Part shown: positions 43,497 through 51,193 of the stretch, piece after piece | Layout: each line of letters begins with the position of its first letter | Position numbering within the stretch: the first letter of the stretch is position 1 | Assembly (NCBI RefSeq): GCF_000406165.1 | Contig: NZ_CM001977.1 | Span: 1,127,141 to 1,191,140, forward strand | Source: Dickeya zeae NCPPB 2538 | GTDB taxonomy: Bacteria; Pseudomonadota; Gammaproteobacteria; Enterobacterales; Enterobacteriaceae | DNA length: 64,000 nt | Reading direction: 5' to 3' | Notes under the pieces: model-generated | Told to the model about the DNA's origin: nothing | What the model saw: only the letters and a program-made list of their open reading frames with translations | Database searches by the model: none | Made by a program: the position numbers and the translations under genes

Positions 43497-43528
43497 ATCG
43501 ATGTGTAAAACGATCGATGTGTAAAAAC
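43497..43528. repeat. Tandem 16-bp duplication after yfaZ
   Basis: ATCGATGTGTAAAACG at 43497-43512 is followed directly by ATCGATGTGTAAAAAC at 43513-43528. Confidence 0.9.
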
Positions 43529-43530
43529 CC

Positions 43531-43562
43531 AAGGCGTGCTGAGTCACGCCTTTTGTCTTTTT
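43531..43562 (+). terminator. Rho-independent terminator of yfaZ
   Basis: AAGGCGTG at 43531-43538 pairs with CACGCCTT at 43545-43552 around CTGAGT, followed by TTGTCTTTTT. Confidence 0.92.
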
Positions 43563-43672
43563 ATCAGATGGCGGATTTTGCCTGCTGACGGTTTTATCAG
43601 CTAAAACGCACCATTGTGTTTATGGCGTCGAATTTCTAAAGTGGTGTGAAACCATCATAAGGAGTGCCGTGG

Positions 43673-44869
43673 ATGCTTAGGGTTGAGATGTTATGTACCG
43701 GTGATGAAGTCCTGCACGGGCAGATTGTGGATACCAACGCCGCCTGGCTGGCGGATTACCTGTTTTCACAGGGTGTGCCGATGACCAGTCGTATGACAGT
43801 GGGCGATAAACTCGAAGAACTGGTCGCCGCGTTAACCGAGCGTAGCCAGATAGCCGACGTACTGATCGTCAATGGTGGGTTGGGCCCAACCAGTGATGAC
43901 CTCAGTGCGCTGGCGGCCGCTACCGCTGCCGGAGAAACACTGGTTGAGCATCCTGAATGGCTCGTCCAGATGGAGGCCTTTTTCACCGAGCGCGGCCGTG
44001 TTATGGCTGATAGCAACCGCAAACAGGCACAACTGCCTGCCAGTGCGGAACTGGTAGATAACCCGGTTGGTAGCGCCTGCGGGTTTGCCATGCAACTGAA
44101 CCGGTGCCTGATGTTTTTCACCCCCGGCGTGCCTTCTGAATTTAAAGTGATGGTGGAGCAGCAGATTCTGCCGCGTCTTCGCCAGCGTTTTACGGTGGCT
44201 GAACCGCCACTGTGTCTGCGGCTGACCACATTTGGGCGCTCCGAAAGCGATCTTGCCAGCCAGCTTGACTGCTTGTCGTTACCACCGGACGTCGTGCTGG
44301 GGTATCGCTCCTCAATGCCGATAATCGAGCTGAAACTCACTGGCCCCGCAGCCCGGCGTCAGGAGATGGAAGCGGTGTGGCAAACGGTGCGTGATGTCGC
44401 GGGCGAGAATATGATTTTCGAGGGCACGGAAGGGTTACCTGCGCAATTGGCCCGACGCCTGCACGAGCGTGGGCTGCGTCTGGCGGTGGCGGAAGACTTC
44501 ACCGCCGGTTTGCTCAACTGGCAGTTACGCGAGGCGGAAGTCCCGCTATCCGGCGGTGAATTACGGTTGGAGAAGACTGCATTAACACTGGACGACTCCG
44601 CCGGAGAGACGCTAACGCTGGCAGAGCGTCATCAGGCGCAATTAGCGTTATACGTGGGTCGTTCTGAGGAGGACGGTGTTTTGACGCTGGCGTTGCATAC
44701 CCCAGAAGGGACATTTGCCCAGACCATTCAGGTGAATGCACGACGCTATAGCCGTAAAACCCATCAGGATGTGGTGGCGATGCTGGCGATGAATATGCTG
44801 CGCCGCTGGCTTAACGGCTGGCCGGTGTATGGTGGTCATGGTTGGATAAGCGTGCTGGCGACGCGCTAA
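43673..44869 (+). CDS. yfaY: CinA-like protein YfaY
   Basis: 398-residue protein of the CinA family. The N-terminal MoCF_biosynth domain shows VEMLCTGDEVLHGQIVDTNAAWL, NGGLGPTSDDLSALA and FFTPGVPSEFKVMV. The C-terminal part is divergent and, as in E. coli YfaY, lacks a convincing deamidase motif. The ATG at 43673 has AAGGAG 8 bp upstream. Neighbour of yfaZ as in E. coli. Cellular role uncertain. Confidence 0.92.
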   Translation: MLRVEMLCTGDEVLHGQIVDTNAAWLADYLFSQGVPMTSRMTVGDKLEELVAALTERSQIADVLIVNGGLGPTSDDLSALAAATAAGETLVEHPEWLVQMEAFFTERGRVMADSNRKQAQLPASAELVDNPVGSACGFAMQLNRCLMFFTPGVPSEFKVMVEQQILPRLRQRFTVAEPPLCLRLTTFGRSESDLASQLDCLSLPPDVVLGYRSSMPIIELKLTGPAARRQEMEAVWQTVRDVAGENMIFEGTEGLPAQLARRLHERGLRLAVAEDFTAGLLNWQLREAEVPLSGGELRLEKTALTLDDSAGETLTLAERHQAQLALYVGRSEEDGVLTLALHTPEGTFAQTIQVNARRYSRKTHQDVVAMLAMNMLRRWLNGWPVYGGHGWISVLATR

Positions 44870-44892
44870 TCTGCCACCTGGGAAAACGAAAG

Positions 44893-44910
44893 CGGGGGCC
44901 GTGGCCCCCG
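44893..44910. terminator. GC hairpin between convergent yfaY and cnoX
   Basis: CGGGGG at 44893-44898 pairs with CCCCCG at 44905-44910 around CCGTGG. T runs are absent on both sides. Confidence 0.5.
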
Positions 44911-44932
44911 TCGTTAGCGTCAGGAATTCGCT

Positions 44933-44989
44933 AAGGATCAATACAACAAGGATCAGTACAACAACGATCAGTATAACAAAGAGTACAAC
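44933..44989. repeat. Tandem 15-bp repeats covering the cnoX stop codon
   Basis: Three 15-bp units start at 44933, 44948 and 44963, followed by a 12-bp partial unit to 44989. The units are AAGGATCAATACAAC, AAGGATCAGTACAAC and AACGATCAGTATAAC. Read on the minus strand in the cnoX frame each encodes Ser-Leu-Leu-Tyr-stop. Confidence 0.93.
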
Positions 44990-45828
44990 TGACGGCGGTA
45001 GCGAGCAGCCAGCGCATCGCCAGTACCCAGTGCCGCCATGATATCCATCAGTGTCTTACGGGCGCTGCCATCGGCCGCCGCCAGATCTTTTTTCAGCAAG
45101 CCCATCAGCAGTTCCAGCGCTTCTTCGTTACGCCCGACCTGATGCAGTTGCAGACTCAACTGTACCGCCAGTTCCTGGTTATCCGGTGACGCCGCCAGTT
45201 GCTGTTGGAGGTGCTGAATCTCCGGTGTATCCGCCGCTTGTTTCATCAATTCGATTTGCGCCACCAGCCCATGATAACGGGTGTCCTGATCCTGTAGTGG
45301 GATCGTATCCAGCACCGCTTGCGCATCTTCGGAGCGATTGAGTTGGATCTGCACTTCCGCCAGCAACAGCGCGATGTCGCTGCGCTTGGTGTCCAACTGC
45401 CAGGCGTCTTTCAACAGGACTACCGCTTCTTTTAACTGGTTTTCCTGAATCAACTGCTGCGCTTGCGCCAGTTTGAGGTCTTCGGCTTTCGGCAAGACAC
45501 GTTGCAGCAGTTCACGGATGACGTCTTCCGGCTGCGGACCCTGAAAACCGTCTACGGGCTGACCGTCCTTGAACAGATACACCGTTGGAATAGCGCGCAG
45601 ACCGAACTGCGCCGCCACACGTTGCTCAGCATCGCAGTCCACTTTTGCCAGAATAAACTGACCGGCATACTCCGCCGCCAGTTTGTCCAGCACCGGGCCC
45701 AGTTGCTGGCAGTGAGTACTGCGATCAGACCAGAAATAAAACAGCACCGGGGCGCTCATGGACTGTTCCAGCACCTGATGCAAATTGGTCTCGTTGATAT
45801 CAATCACGTTGGCGTGTTGTTCAAACAT
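44968..45828 (-). CDS. cnoX: Chaperedoxin CnoX (YbbN)
   Basis: 286-residue protein with an N-terminal thioredoxin domain and C-terminal TPR helices. The redox motif is S-x-x-C (RSTHC), as in E. coli CnoX, rather than CxxC. TPR segment from about residue 115, ending ALGTGDALAARYRRQLYSLLY. It acts as a holdase that protects proteins from overoxidation, working with GroEL. The stop codon lies inside a tandem repeat. It resumes the E. coli order cnoX-ybbO-tesA. Confidence 0.95.
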   Translation of the reverse strand: MFEQHANVIDINETNLHQVLEQSMSAPVLFYFWSDRSTHCQQLGPVLDKLAAEYAGQFILAKVDCDAEQRVAAQFGLRAIPTVYLFKDGQPVDGFQGPQPEDVIRELLQRVLPKAEDLKLAQAQQLIQENQLKEAVVLLKDAWQLDTKRSDIALLLAEVQIQLNRSEDAQAVLDTIPLQDQDTRYHGLVAQIELMKQAADTPEIQHLQQQLAASPDNQELAVQLSLQLHQVGRNEEALELLMGLLKKDLAAADGSARKTLMDIMAALGTGDALAARYRRQLYSLLY

Positions 45829-45889
45829 GTCATTCTCTCTCAGCCTTTTTAGCCATTATGGGGGTGATGTCCGACACTTCAACCCCGAA

Positions 45890-46666
45890 TCAGGATTTTG
45901 TCCGCAGCAGATGGTCAAGCACGCAGCCCGGTAGCACGCGGCGTAGTATGGTAATGCCGTGGGCAAGCAACGTGACCGGATAGCGTAATTTCGGGCGTGG
46001 ACTTTCCAGCGCGTGAATCAATTTCGGCAGCACGGCTTGCGGCGGCAGCGTGAAACGGCTGGCGATACCGGGGTTGGTAACCGGTTTATCCTGTTGCGTC
46101 TGTGCCACATTGTCAGTGAATCGGGTACTGATGGGGCCGGGTTCGATCAACGATACATGTATACCACTGCCGTGTAGTTCCATACGCAAGGCGTCGGACC
46201 AGGCTTCCAGCGCATATTTACTGGCCGCGTAAGCGCCTCGCCCTGGGGTGGAGATGAGTCCCATGACTGAACTGGTCTGGATAATTCGCCCTTCGCCGTG
46301 CGGTAACATGGCAGGCAGCAACAGCTGGGTTAGCTGGTGGGTGCCAAACAGATTACTGGAAAACTGCTGTTCCAGTTGCTGACGGGAGATGGTGTTGAGC
46401 GGGCCGTACAACCCGTAACCGGCGTTGTTAAACAAGCCGTAGAGCTGGTTGCCGGTCAAGGCAATCACGATATCCGCCGCTTGCCTGACGCTGGCACTGT
46501 TGTCGAGATCCAGATCGATCCCTTCAAAGCCCAGCGAATTCATGCGCGCCACATCCTGATGACGGCGGCAGGCCGCCAGTACGCGATAGCCGCGTTGTTG
46601 CAAACATTGAGCGGCAATCAGGCCAATGCCGCTGGAGCAACCGGTAATCAAAACCGCTTTTTGCAT
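45890..46666 (-). CDS. ybbO: Short-chain dehydrogenase/reductase YbbO
   Basis: 258-residue classical SDR. The cofactor motif is TGCSSGIG near residues 8-15, NNAGYG is at about 85-90, and the catalytic Ser, Tyr and Lys are in SSVMG and YAASKYALE. The E. coli homologue reduces aldehydes; the substrate here is not shown by sequence. Same order as in E. coli. Confidence 0.92.
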   Translation of the reverse strand: MQKAVLITGCSSGIGLIAAQCLQQRGYRVLAACRRHQDVARMNSLGFEGIDLDLDNSASVRQAADIVIALTGNQLYGLFNNAGYGLYGPLNTISRQQLEQQFSSNLFGTHQLTQLLLPAMLPHGEGRIIQTSSVMGLISTPGRGAYAASKYALEAWSDALRMELHGSGIHVSLIEPGPISTRFTDNVAQTQQDKPVTNPGIASRFTLPPQAVLPKLIHALESPRPKLRYPVTLLAHGITILRRVLPGCVLDHLLRTKS

Positions 46667-46730
46667 AACTTTACCTAACGAAAACGCTTAAATATCAAGA
46701 GTCGTGGTTAACTGTTAATCTTTACTAGAC

Positions 46731-47372
46731 TCAGTGTTGGTTAATAATGGGGTCAAGCTGTGTCGCCATCCATTGTGCGATAAACGGCTGAGCGTCACGG
46801 TTAGGATGGATGCCATCATCCTGCATCCATTCTGGTTTGAGATAAACCTGTTCCATGAAAAACGGCAGCAGAGGAACGCCTAACGTTGTAGCAAGCCGCG
46901 GATAAACCGCGCTGAACGATTCCGTATAGCGCCGTCCATAGTTGGCTGGCAAGCGGATTTGCATCAGCAACGGTTGGGCATGGGCCGCTTTGACTTGAGT
47001 AATTACGCTGGCGAGTTCCCGCTCCAGGTTTTGGGGGGGAAACCCACGCAGACCGTCATTGCCGCCCAGCTCAATCAATACCCAGCGCGGCTGATGTTGT
47101 TGTAGCAACACCGGCAGTCGCGCCAGCCCCTGTGCGGCGGTGTCGCCGCTGATGCTGGCGTTCACCACCCGGACCGTGACGGCAGGGGAGCGCGACTGCC
47201 AGGTCGCATCCAGTAATGCAGGCCAGGCCTGGTTCGCCGCCATACGATAGCCTGCGCTCAGGCTGTCGCCCAGCACCAATAGCGTATCTGTCGCGAAGGC
47301 GCGCAGACTGAACAGGCCCCAGAATAGAAGGATAACGACATGCCTGCAGAAAACATTCTTGAAGTTCATCAT
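46731..47372 (-). CDS. tesA: Periplasmic thioesterase I / lysophospholipase L1 TesA
   Basis: 213-residue SGNH hydrolase with an N-terminal signal peptide (MMNFKNVFCRHVVILLFWG...). The catalytic blocks are LVLGDSLSAGYR (Ser), GGND (Asn) and DGIHPN (Asp, His). The ATG at 47372 matches the E. coli MMNF start; the frame extends 10 codons further. Its start overlaps the divergent ybbA start by 33 bp. Confidence 0.95.
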   Translation of the reverse strand: MMNFKNVFCRHVVILLFWGLFSLRAFATDTLLVLGDSLSAGYRMAANQAWPALLDATWQSRSPAVTVRVVNASISGDTAAQGLARLPVLLQQHQPRWVLIELGGNDGLRGFPPQNLERELASVITQVKAAHAQPLLMQIRLPANYGRRYTESFSAVYPRLATTLGVPLLPFFMEQVYLKPEWMQDDGIHPNRDAQPFIAQWMATQLDPIINQH

Positions 47373-48026
47373 CTTAGTAAGCACGTTGGTCAGGGGGAAC
47401 ATCAGCTCTCCATCCTCACCGGAGTTGAGCTGGTTGTCAAACCTGCTCAGACCATTGCGCTGGTGGGCGAGTCCGGTTCAGGGAAATCGACCCTGTTGGG
47501 GATTCTGGCCGGACTGGATGACGGCAGCAGTGGGCAGGTGTCGCTGCTTGGTCAGCGGCTCGATAGCCTGGATGAAGAAGGCCGTGCCGCACTGCGGGCG
47601 CAGAATGTGGGGTTTGTGTTTCAGTCTTTTATGCTGGTACCGACCCTGACCGCGCTCGAGAACGTGCAGCTACCGGCGTTGCTGCGTGGCGAAAGCGATC
47701 GCCACAGCCGCCAGCAGGCGGAGCAGCTTTTACAACAGCTTGGGTTGGGAGCGCGATTACACCACCTGCCCGCGCAGCTTTCCGGCGGTGAACAGCAGCG
47801 CGTTGCGCTGGCTCGTGCGTTCAGCGGCCGCCCACGGTTGTTGTTTGCCGATGAACCGACCGGTAACCTCGACCGTCAAACCGGCGATCGTATCGCTAAT
47901 CTGCTGTTTTCCCTCAATCGCGACTTTGCTACCACGCTGATCTTGGTGACGCATGATGAACAACTGGCGGCGCGTTGTGAGCGTTGCCTGCGGTTGCGCG
48001 ACGGAAAATTGTGGGAGGATGCATGA
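47340..48026 (+). CDS. ybbA: ABC transporter ATP-binding protein YbbA
   Basis: 228-residue ATPase of the LolD/MacB family. Walker A is GESGSGKST, the signature is LSGGEQQR, and Walker B is LLFADEPTG. The ATG at 47340 has AAGGA 8 bp upstream. It overlaps the ybbP start (ATGA), so the two are coupled. The ybbAP transporter substrate is unknown; MacB-type systems usually move lipids or hydrophobic molecules rather than importing nutrients. Confidence 0.94.
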   Translation: MPAENILEVHHLSKHVGQGEHQLSILTGVELVVKPAQTIALVGESGSGKSTLLGILAGLDDGSSGQVSLLGQRLDSLDEEGRAALRAQNVGFVFQSFMLVPTLTALENVQLPALLRGESDRHSRQQAEQLLQQLGLGARLHHLPAQLSGGEQQRVALARAFSGRPRLLFADEPTGNLDRQTGDRIANLLFSLNRDFATTLILVTHDEQLAARCERCLRLRDGKLWEDA

Positions 48027-50455
48027 TCTGGCGTTGGTTTTGGCGAGAGTGGCGATCGCCGTCGTTGCTGATTGTCTGGCTTGCACTGACGCTGTCGGTG
48101 GCTTGCGTGCTGGCGCTGGGGTCTATCAGCGATCGGATGGAGAAAGGGCTGAGTCTGCAAAGTCGGGATTTTCTGGCGGGTGATCGCGTGCTGCGGGCAT
48201 CCCGCCCGGTAGATGAACAGTGGTTACAGCAGGCGCGTCAAGTAGGACTGACGCAGAGTCGACAAGTATCGTTCATGACCATGACTTATGCGGGGGACAA
48301 CGCGCAACTGGCACAGGTCAGAGCCACCGATACGCAGTATCCACTGTATGGCGAGCTGAAGACACAACCCGCTGGACTTAGGGTGTCGCCGGGCACGGCG
48401 CTGGTCGCCCCGCGTCTGCTCGCGTTACTAGGGATAAAGGTGGGCGATAAGTTGGATGTCGGCGATACCACCTTGACCATCGCCGGTGAACTACTGCAAG
48501 AACCGGACGCGGGGTTTAATCCGTTCGAGACCGCACCACGGATATTAATGAATCTGGCGGATGTGGAAAAAACCGGCGCGATTCAGCCCGGTGGACGCAT
48601 TACCTGGCGCTATATGTTTGCCGGGACACCCTCACAACTCACCCGCTTTAGCGATGTTATCACGCCACAGTTGAAGCCGGATCAACGCTGGTATGGCATG
48701 GCGGATTCGCAGGGGGCCGTGGGTAAATCGTTGCAACGCTCCCAGCAGTTCCTGCTGTTGTCGGCACTGCTGACGTTACTGCTTTCGGTGGCGGCGGTCA
48801 CGGTGGCGATGGGGCATTATTGCCGCAGCCGTTACGACCTGGTGGCGGTACTGAAAACGCTGGGGGCTGGGCGTCAGGCGTTGCGTCGGCTGATTATCGG
48901 GCAGTGGGTCTCGGTACTGATGCTATCGGCATTGTGCGGCAGCCTGCTGGGAATGGGCTTTGAAGCGTTGCTGATACGGGTACTTGCACCGGTGTTGCCG
49001 GGCGAATTACCCGCTGCCGGGCTATGGCCGTGGTGCTGGGCGCTGGGAACGCTGGTGTTGATTTCATTGCTGGTGGGGATTCGCCCTTACCGGCAGTTGC
49101 TGGCGACCCTGCCGCTGCGGGTATTACGTCAGGATGTGGTCGCGAATGTGTGGCCGTTGCGCTATTACCTGCCCGCCGTGGCAGTGGTTGTTATCGGTTT
49201 ACTGGTGGTGTTGTCTGGTGGCGGCGCGTTGTTATGGTCGCTGCTTGGCGGGATGCTGGCATTATCGCTGCTGCTGGGGGGGATTGGCTGGGGCAGCTTG
49301 CTCGTGTTGCGTCGCCTGACGCTGAAAAGGCTGTCATTGCGTTTGGCAATTAACCGCTTGTTACGTCAACCATGGGTCACGCTGGGGCAACTGGCGGCGT
49401 TTTCGCTCTCTTTTATGCTGTTGTCGCTTTTGCTGCTGTTGCGTGGTGATTTGCTGGCGCGCTGGCAACAGCAGTTACCCCCCGGTAGCCCTAACTACTT
49501 TGTGTTGAATATCAATGCGGATCAGGTGCCACAGGTCAGGGATTTTCTGGTGCAGCATCAGGTAAAACCGCAAACGTTCTACCCGATCATTCGCGCCCGT
49601 CTGACGGAAATCAATGGGCTGAGGGCGACCGATCTGGTGCACGAGGATGACCCCGGTGGGGAAACCGTCAACCGGGAGTTGAACCTGACCTGGCTGGCGC
49701 AGTTGCCGGGGCATAATCCGCTGGTGGCAGGGCAGTGGCCGCCCAAAGCGGGCGAAGTGTCGATAGAGAAAGGTGTGGCGCAACGTCTGGGGGTGAAGAT
49801 TGGCGATACGCTGACGTTTACCGGCGATACCCAGCCGTTTCAGGCCACCATCAGCAGCCTGCGGCAGGTGGATTGGGAAAGCCTGCGGCCGAACTTTTTC
49901 TTTATCTTCCCGCCCGGATCGCTGGATAGCCAGCCGCAGTCGTGGTTGACCAGCTTTCGTTATGACGGCGGCGATACGTTGATCACCCAGTTGAATCGAC
50001 AGTTTCCCACGCTGACGGTGTTGGATGTCGGGGCGATTCTGCAGCAGCTTGGTGCGGTGTTGCAGCAGGTCGGGCTGGCGCTAGAAGTGATGGTGGTGCT
50101 GGTGCTGTTCTGCGGCGCACTGTTGTTGTTGGCACAGATTCAGGTGGGGATGCGCCAGCGACGTCAGGAGTTGATTGTCTATCGCACGCTAGGGGCCGGG
50201 CAGCGTTTATTACGCGCCACCTTGTGGTGGGAGTTCGCGGTGCTGGGGTTATCGGCCGGTGTGGCGGCAGCACTGGGAGCGGAAGCGGCATTGTGGTTGT
50301 TGCAACGCAAGGTGTTTGATTTTCCGTGGCAGCCGAACCTGTGGCTGTGGGGCGGGTTGCCGGTCGTGGCGGCGTTGCTGCTGTCGCTGTACGGCAGTTG
50401 GCTAGGGTTACGTCTGTTACGCGGTAAGGCGCTGTTCCGTCGTTATCACGCCTGA
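48023..50455 (+). CDS. ybbP: FtsX/MacB-type ABC permease YbbP
   Basis: 810-residue inner-membrane protein. The ATG at 48023 overlaps the ybbA stop and has GGGAGG upstream; it gives the conserved MIWRWFWREWRSPSLL start. An N-terminal helix, periplasmic domain, and several helices around residues 250-470 and 690-800 form two FtsX-like blocks (CRSRYDLVAVLKTLGAGR and RRQELIVYRTLGAGQ). Partner of YbbA. Role unknown. Confidence 0.93.
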   Translation: MIWRWFWREWRSPSLLIVWLALTLSVACVLALGSISDRMEKGLSLQSRDFLAGDRVLRASRPVDEQWLQQARQVGLTQSRQVSFMTMTYAGDNAQLAQVRATDTQYPLYGELKTQPAGLRVSPGTALVAPRLLALLGIKVGDKLDVGDTTLTIAGELLQEPDAGFNPFETAPRILMNLADVEKTGAIQPGGRITWRYMFAGTPSQLTRFSDVITPQLKPDQRWYGMADSQGAVGKSLQRSQQFLLLSALLTLLLSVAAVTVAMGHYCRSRYDLVAVLKTLGAGRQALRRLIIGQWVSVLMLSALCGSLLGMGFEALLIRVLAPVLPGELPAAGLWPWCWALGTLVLISLLVGIRPYRQLLATLPLRVLRQDVVANVWPLRYYLPAVAVVVIGLLVVLSGGGALLWSLLGGMLALSLLLGGIGWGSLLVLRRLTLKRLSLRLAINRLLRQPWVTLGQLAAFSLSFMLLSLLLLLRGDLLARWQQQLPPGSPNYFVLNINADQVPQVRDFLVQHQVKPQTFYPIIRARLTEINGLRATDLVHEDDPGGETVNRELNLTWLAQLPGHNPLVAGQWPPKAGEVSIEKGVAQRLGVKIGDTLTFTGDTQPFQATISSLRQVDWESLRPNFFFIFPPGSLDSQPQSWLTSFRYDGGDTLITQLNRQFPTLTVLDVGAILQQLGAVLQQVGLALEVMVVLVLFCGALLLLAQIQVGMRQRRQELIVYRTLGAGQRLLRATLWWEFAVLGLSAGVAAALGAEAALWLLQRKVFDFPWQPNLWLWGGLPVVAALLLSLYGSWLGLRLLRGKALFRRYHA

Positions 50456-50478
50456 GGTTGACTCAGGCGCTTTACTCT

Positions 50479-50501
50479 CGCTGACTCTCAATGAGTCAGC
50501 G
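50479..50501. terminator. Hairpin between convergent ybbP and speG
   Basis: CGCTGACTC at 50479-50487 pairs perfectly with GAGTCAGCG at 50493-50501 around TCAAT. It overlaps the last codons of speG. Confidence 0.65.
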
Positions 50502-51062
50502 TGTTATCGCGTCTTCAGTGTTTTTGTTGCCGGGGTGTTTGTACTTCGCCAGATACTGATGCTGGAAGATGCACATACGGATGGCGTTGTGGTATTCGCC
50601 GTTGGTGAAGAACTCATGAATCAACTCGCCTTCCACTTCAAAGCCTAGTTTGGTGTAGATGTGGATGGCTTTCTGGTTCTCTTTGTCTACGATCAGGTAC
50701 AGCTTGTAGAGGTTGAGAATTGAAAAGCCGTAATCCATTGCCAGTCGCGCGGCGGCGCTGGCATAACCTTGCCCCTGATGGGCTGGATCGATGATTATCT
50801 GAAATTCGGCGCGACGGTGGATATGGTTGATTTCCACCAGTTCCACCAGACCGACTTTGGTGGCGTCGTGCTCAATAATAAAACGACGTTCGCTCTGGTC
50901 GTGGATGTGTTTGTCGTACAGGTCGCTCAATTCGACAAATGCCTCGTAAGGCTCTTCAAACCAGTAGCGCATAACGCTGGCGTTATTATCCAACTGATGA
51001 ACAAAGGTGAGGTCGTCACGCTCTAGCGGGCGCAGACGTACGACTTCGTGGATCTCCGGCAT
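50496..51062 (-). CDS. speG: Spermidine N-acetyltransferase SpeG
   Basis: 188-residue GNAT enzyme that acetylates spermidine and limits polyamine toxicity. VRLRPLERDDL, WFEEPYEAFVELSDLYDKHIHDQSERRF and the acetyl-CoA loop HQGQGYASAAARLAMDYGF are almost identical to E. coli SpeG. The ATG at 51062 follows a GGAGGC site. It stands alone here. Confidence 0.95.
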   Translation of the reverse strand: MPEIHEVVRLRPLERDDLTFVHQLDNNASVMRYWFEEPYEAFVELSDLYDKHIHDQSERRFIIEHDATKVGLVELVEINHIHRRAEFQIIIDPAHQGQGYASAAARLAMDYGFSILNLYKLYLIVDKENQKAIHIYTKLGFEVEGELIHEFFTNGEYHNAIRMCIFQHQYLAKYKHPGNKNTEDAITR

Positions 51063-51141
51063 AACGCCTCCTGATCATGTGTGATGACGAGACGTTAACC
51101 AGCTTGCCTCGTGTGGTCAATCGGCCGATGCCGAAAGTGCA

Positions 51142-51177
51142 TCTCATGCGTGCAGCCGGGAGACGGCACGCATGAGA
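51142..51177. terminator. Hairpin downstream of the siderophore receptor gene
   Basis: TCTCATGCGTGC at 51142-51153 pairs perfectly over 12 bp with GCACGCATGAGA at 51166-51177. It lies 17 bp after the receptor stop. The T tail is absent. Confidence 0.55.
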
Positions 51178-51193
51178 GGCGTCGCGGTAATAA

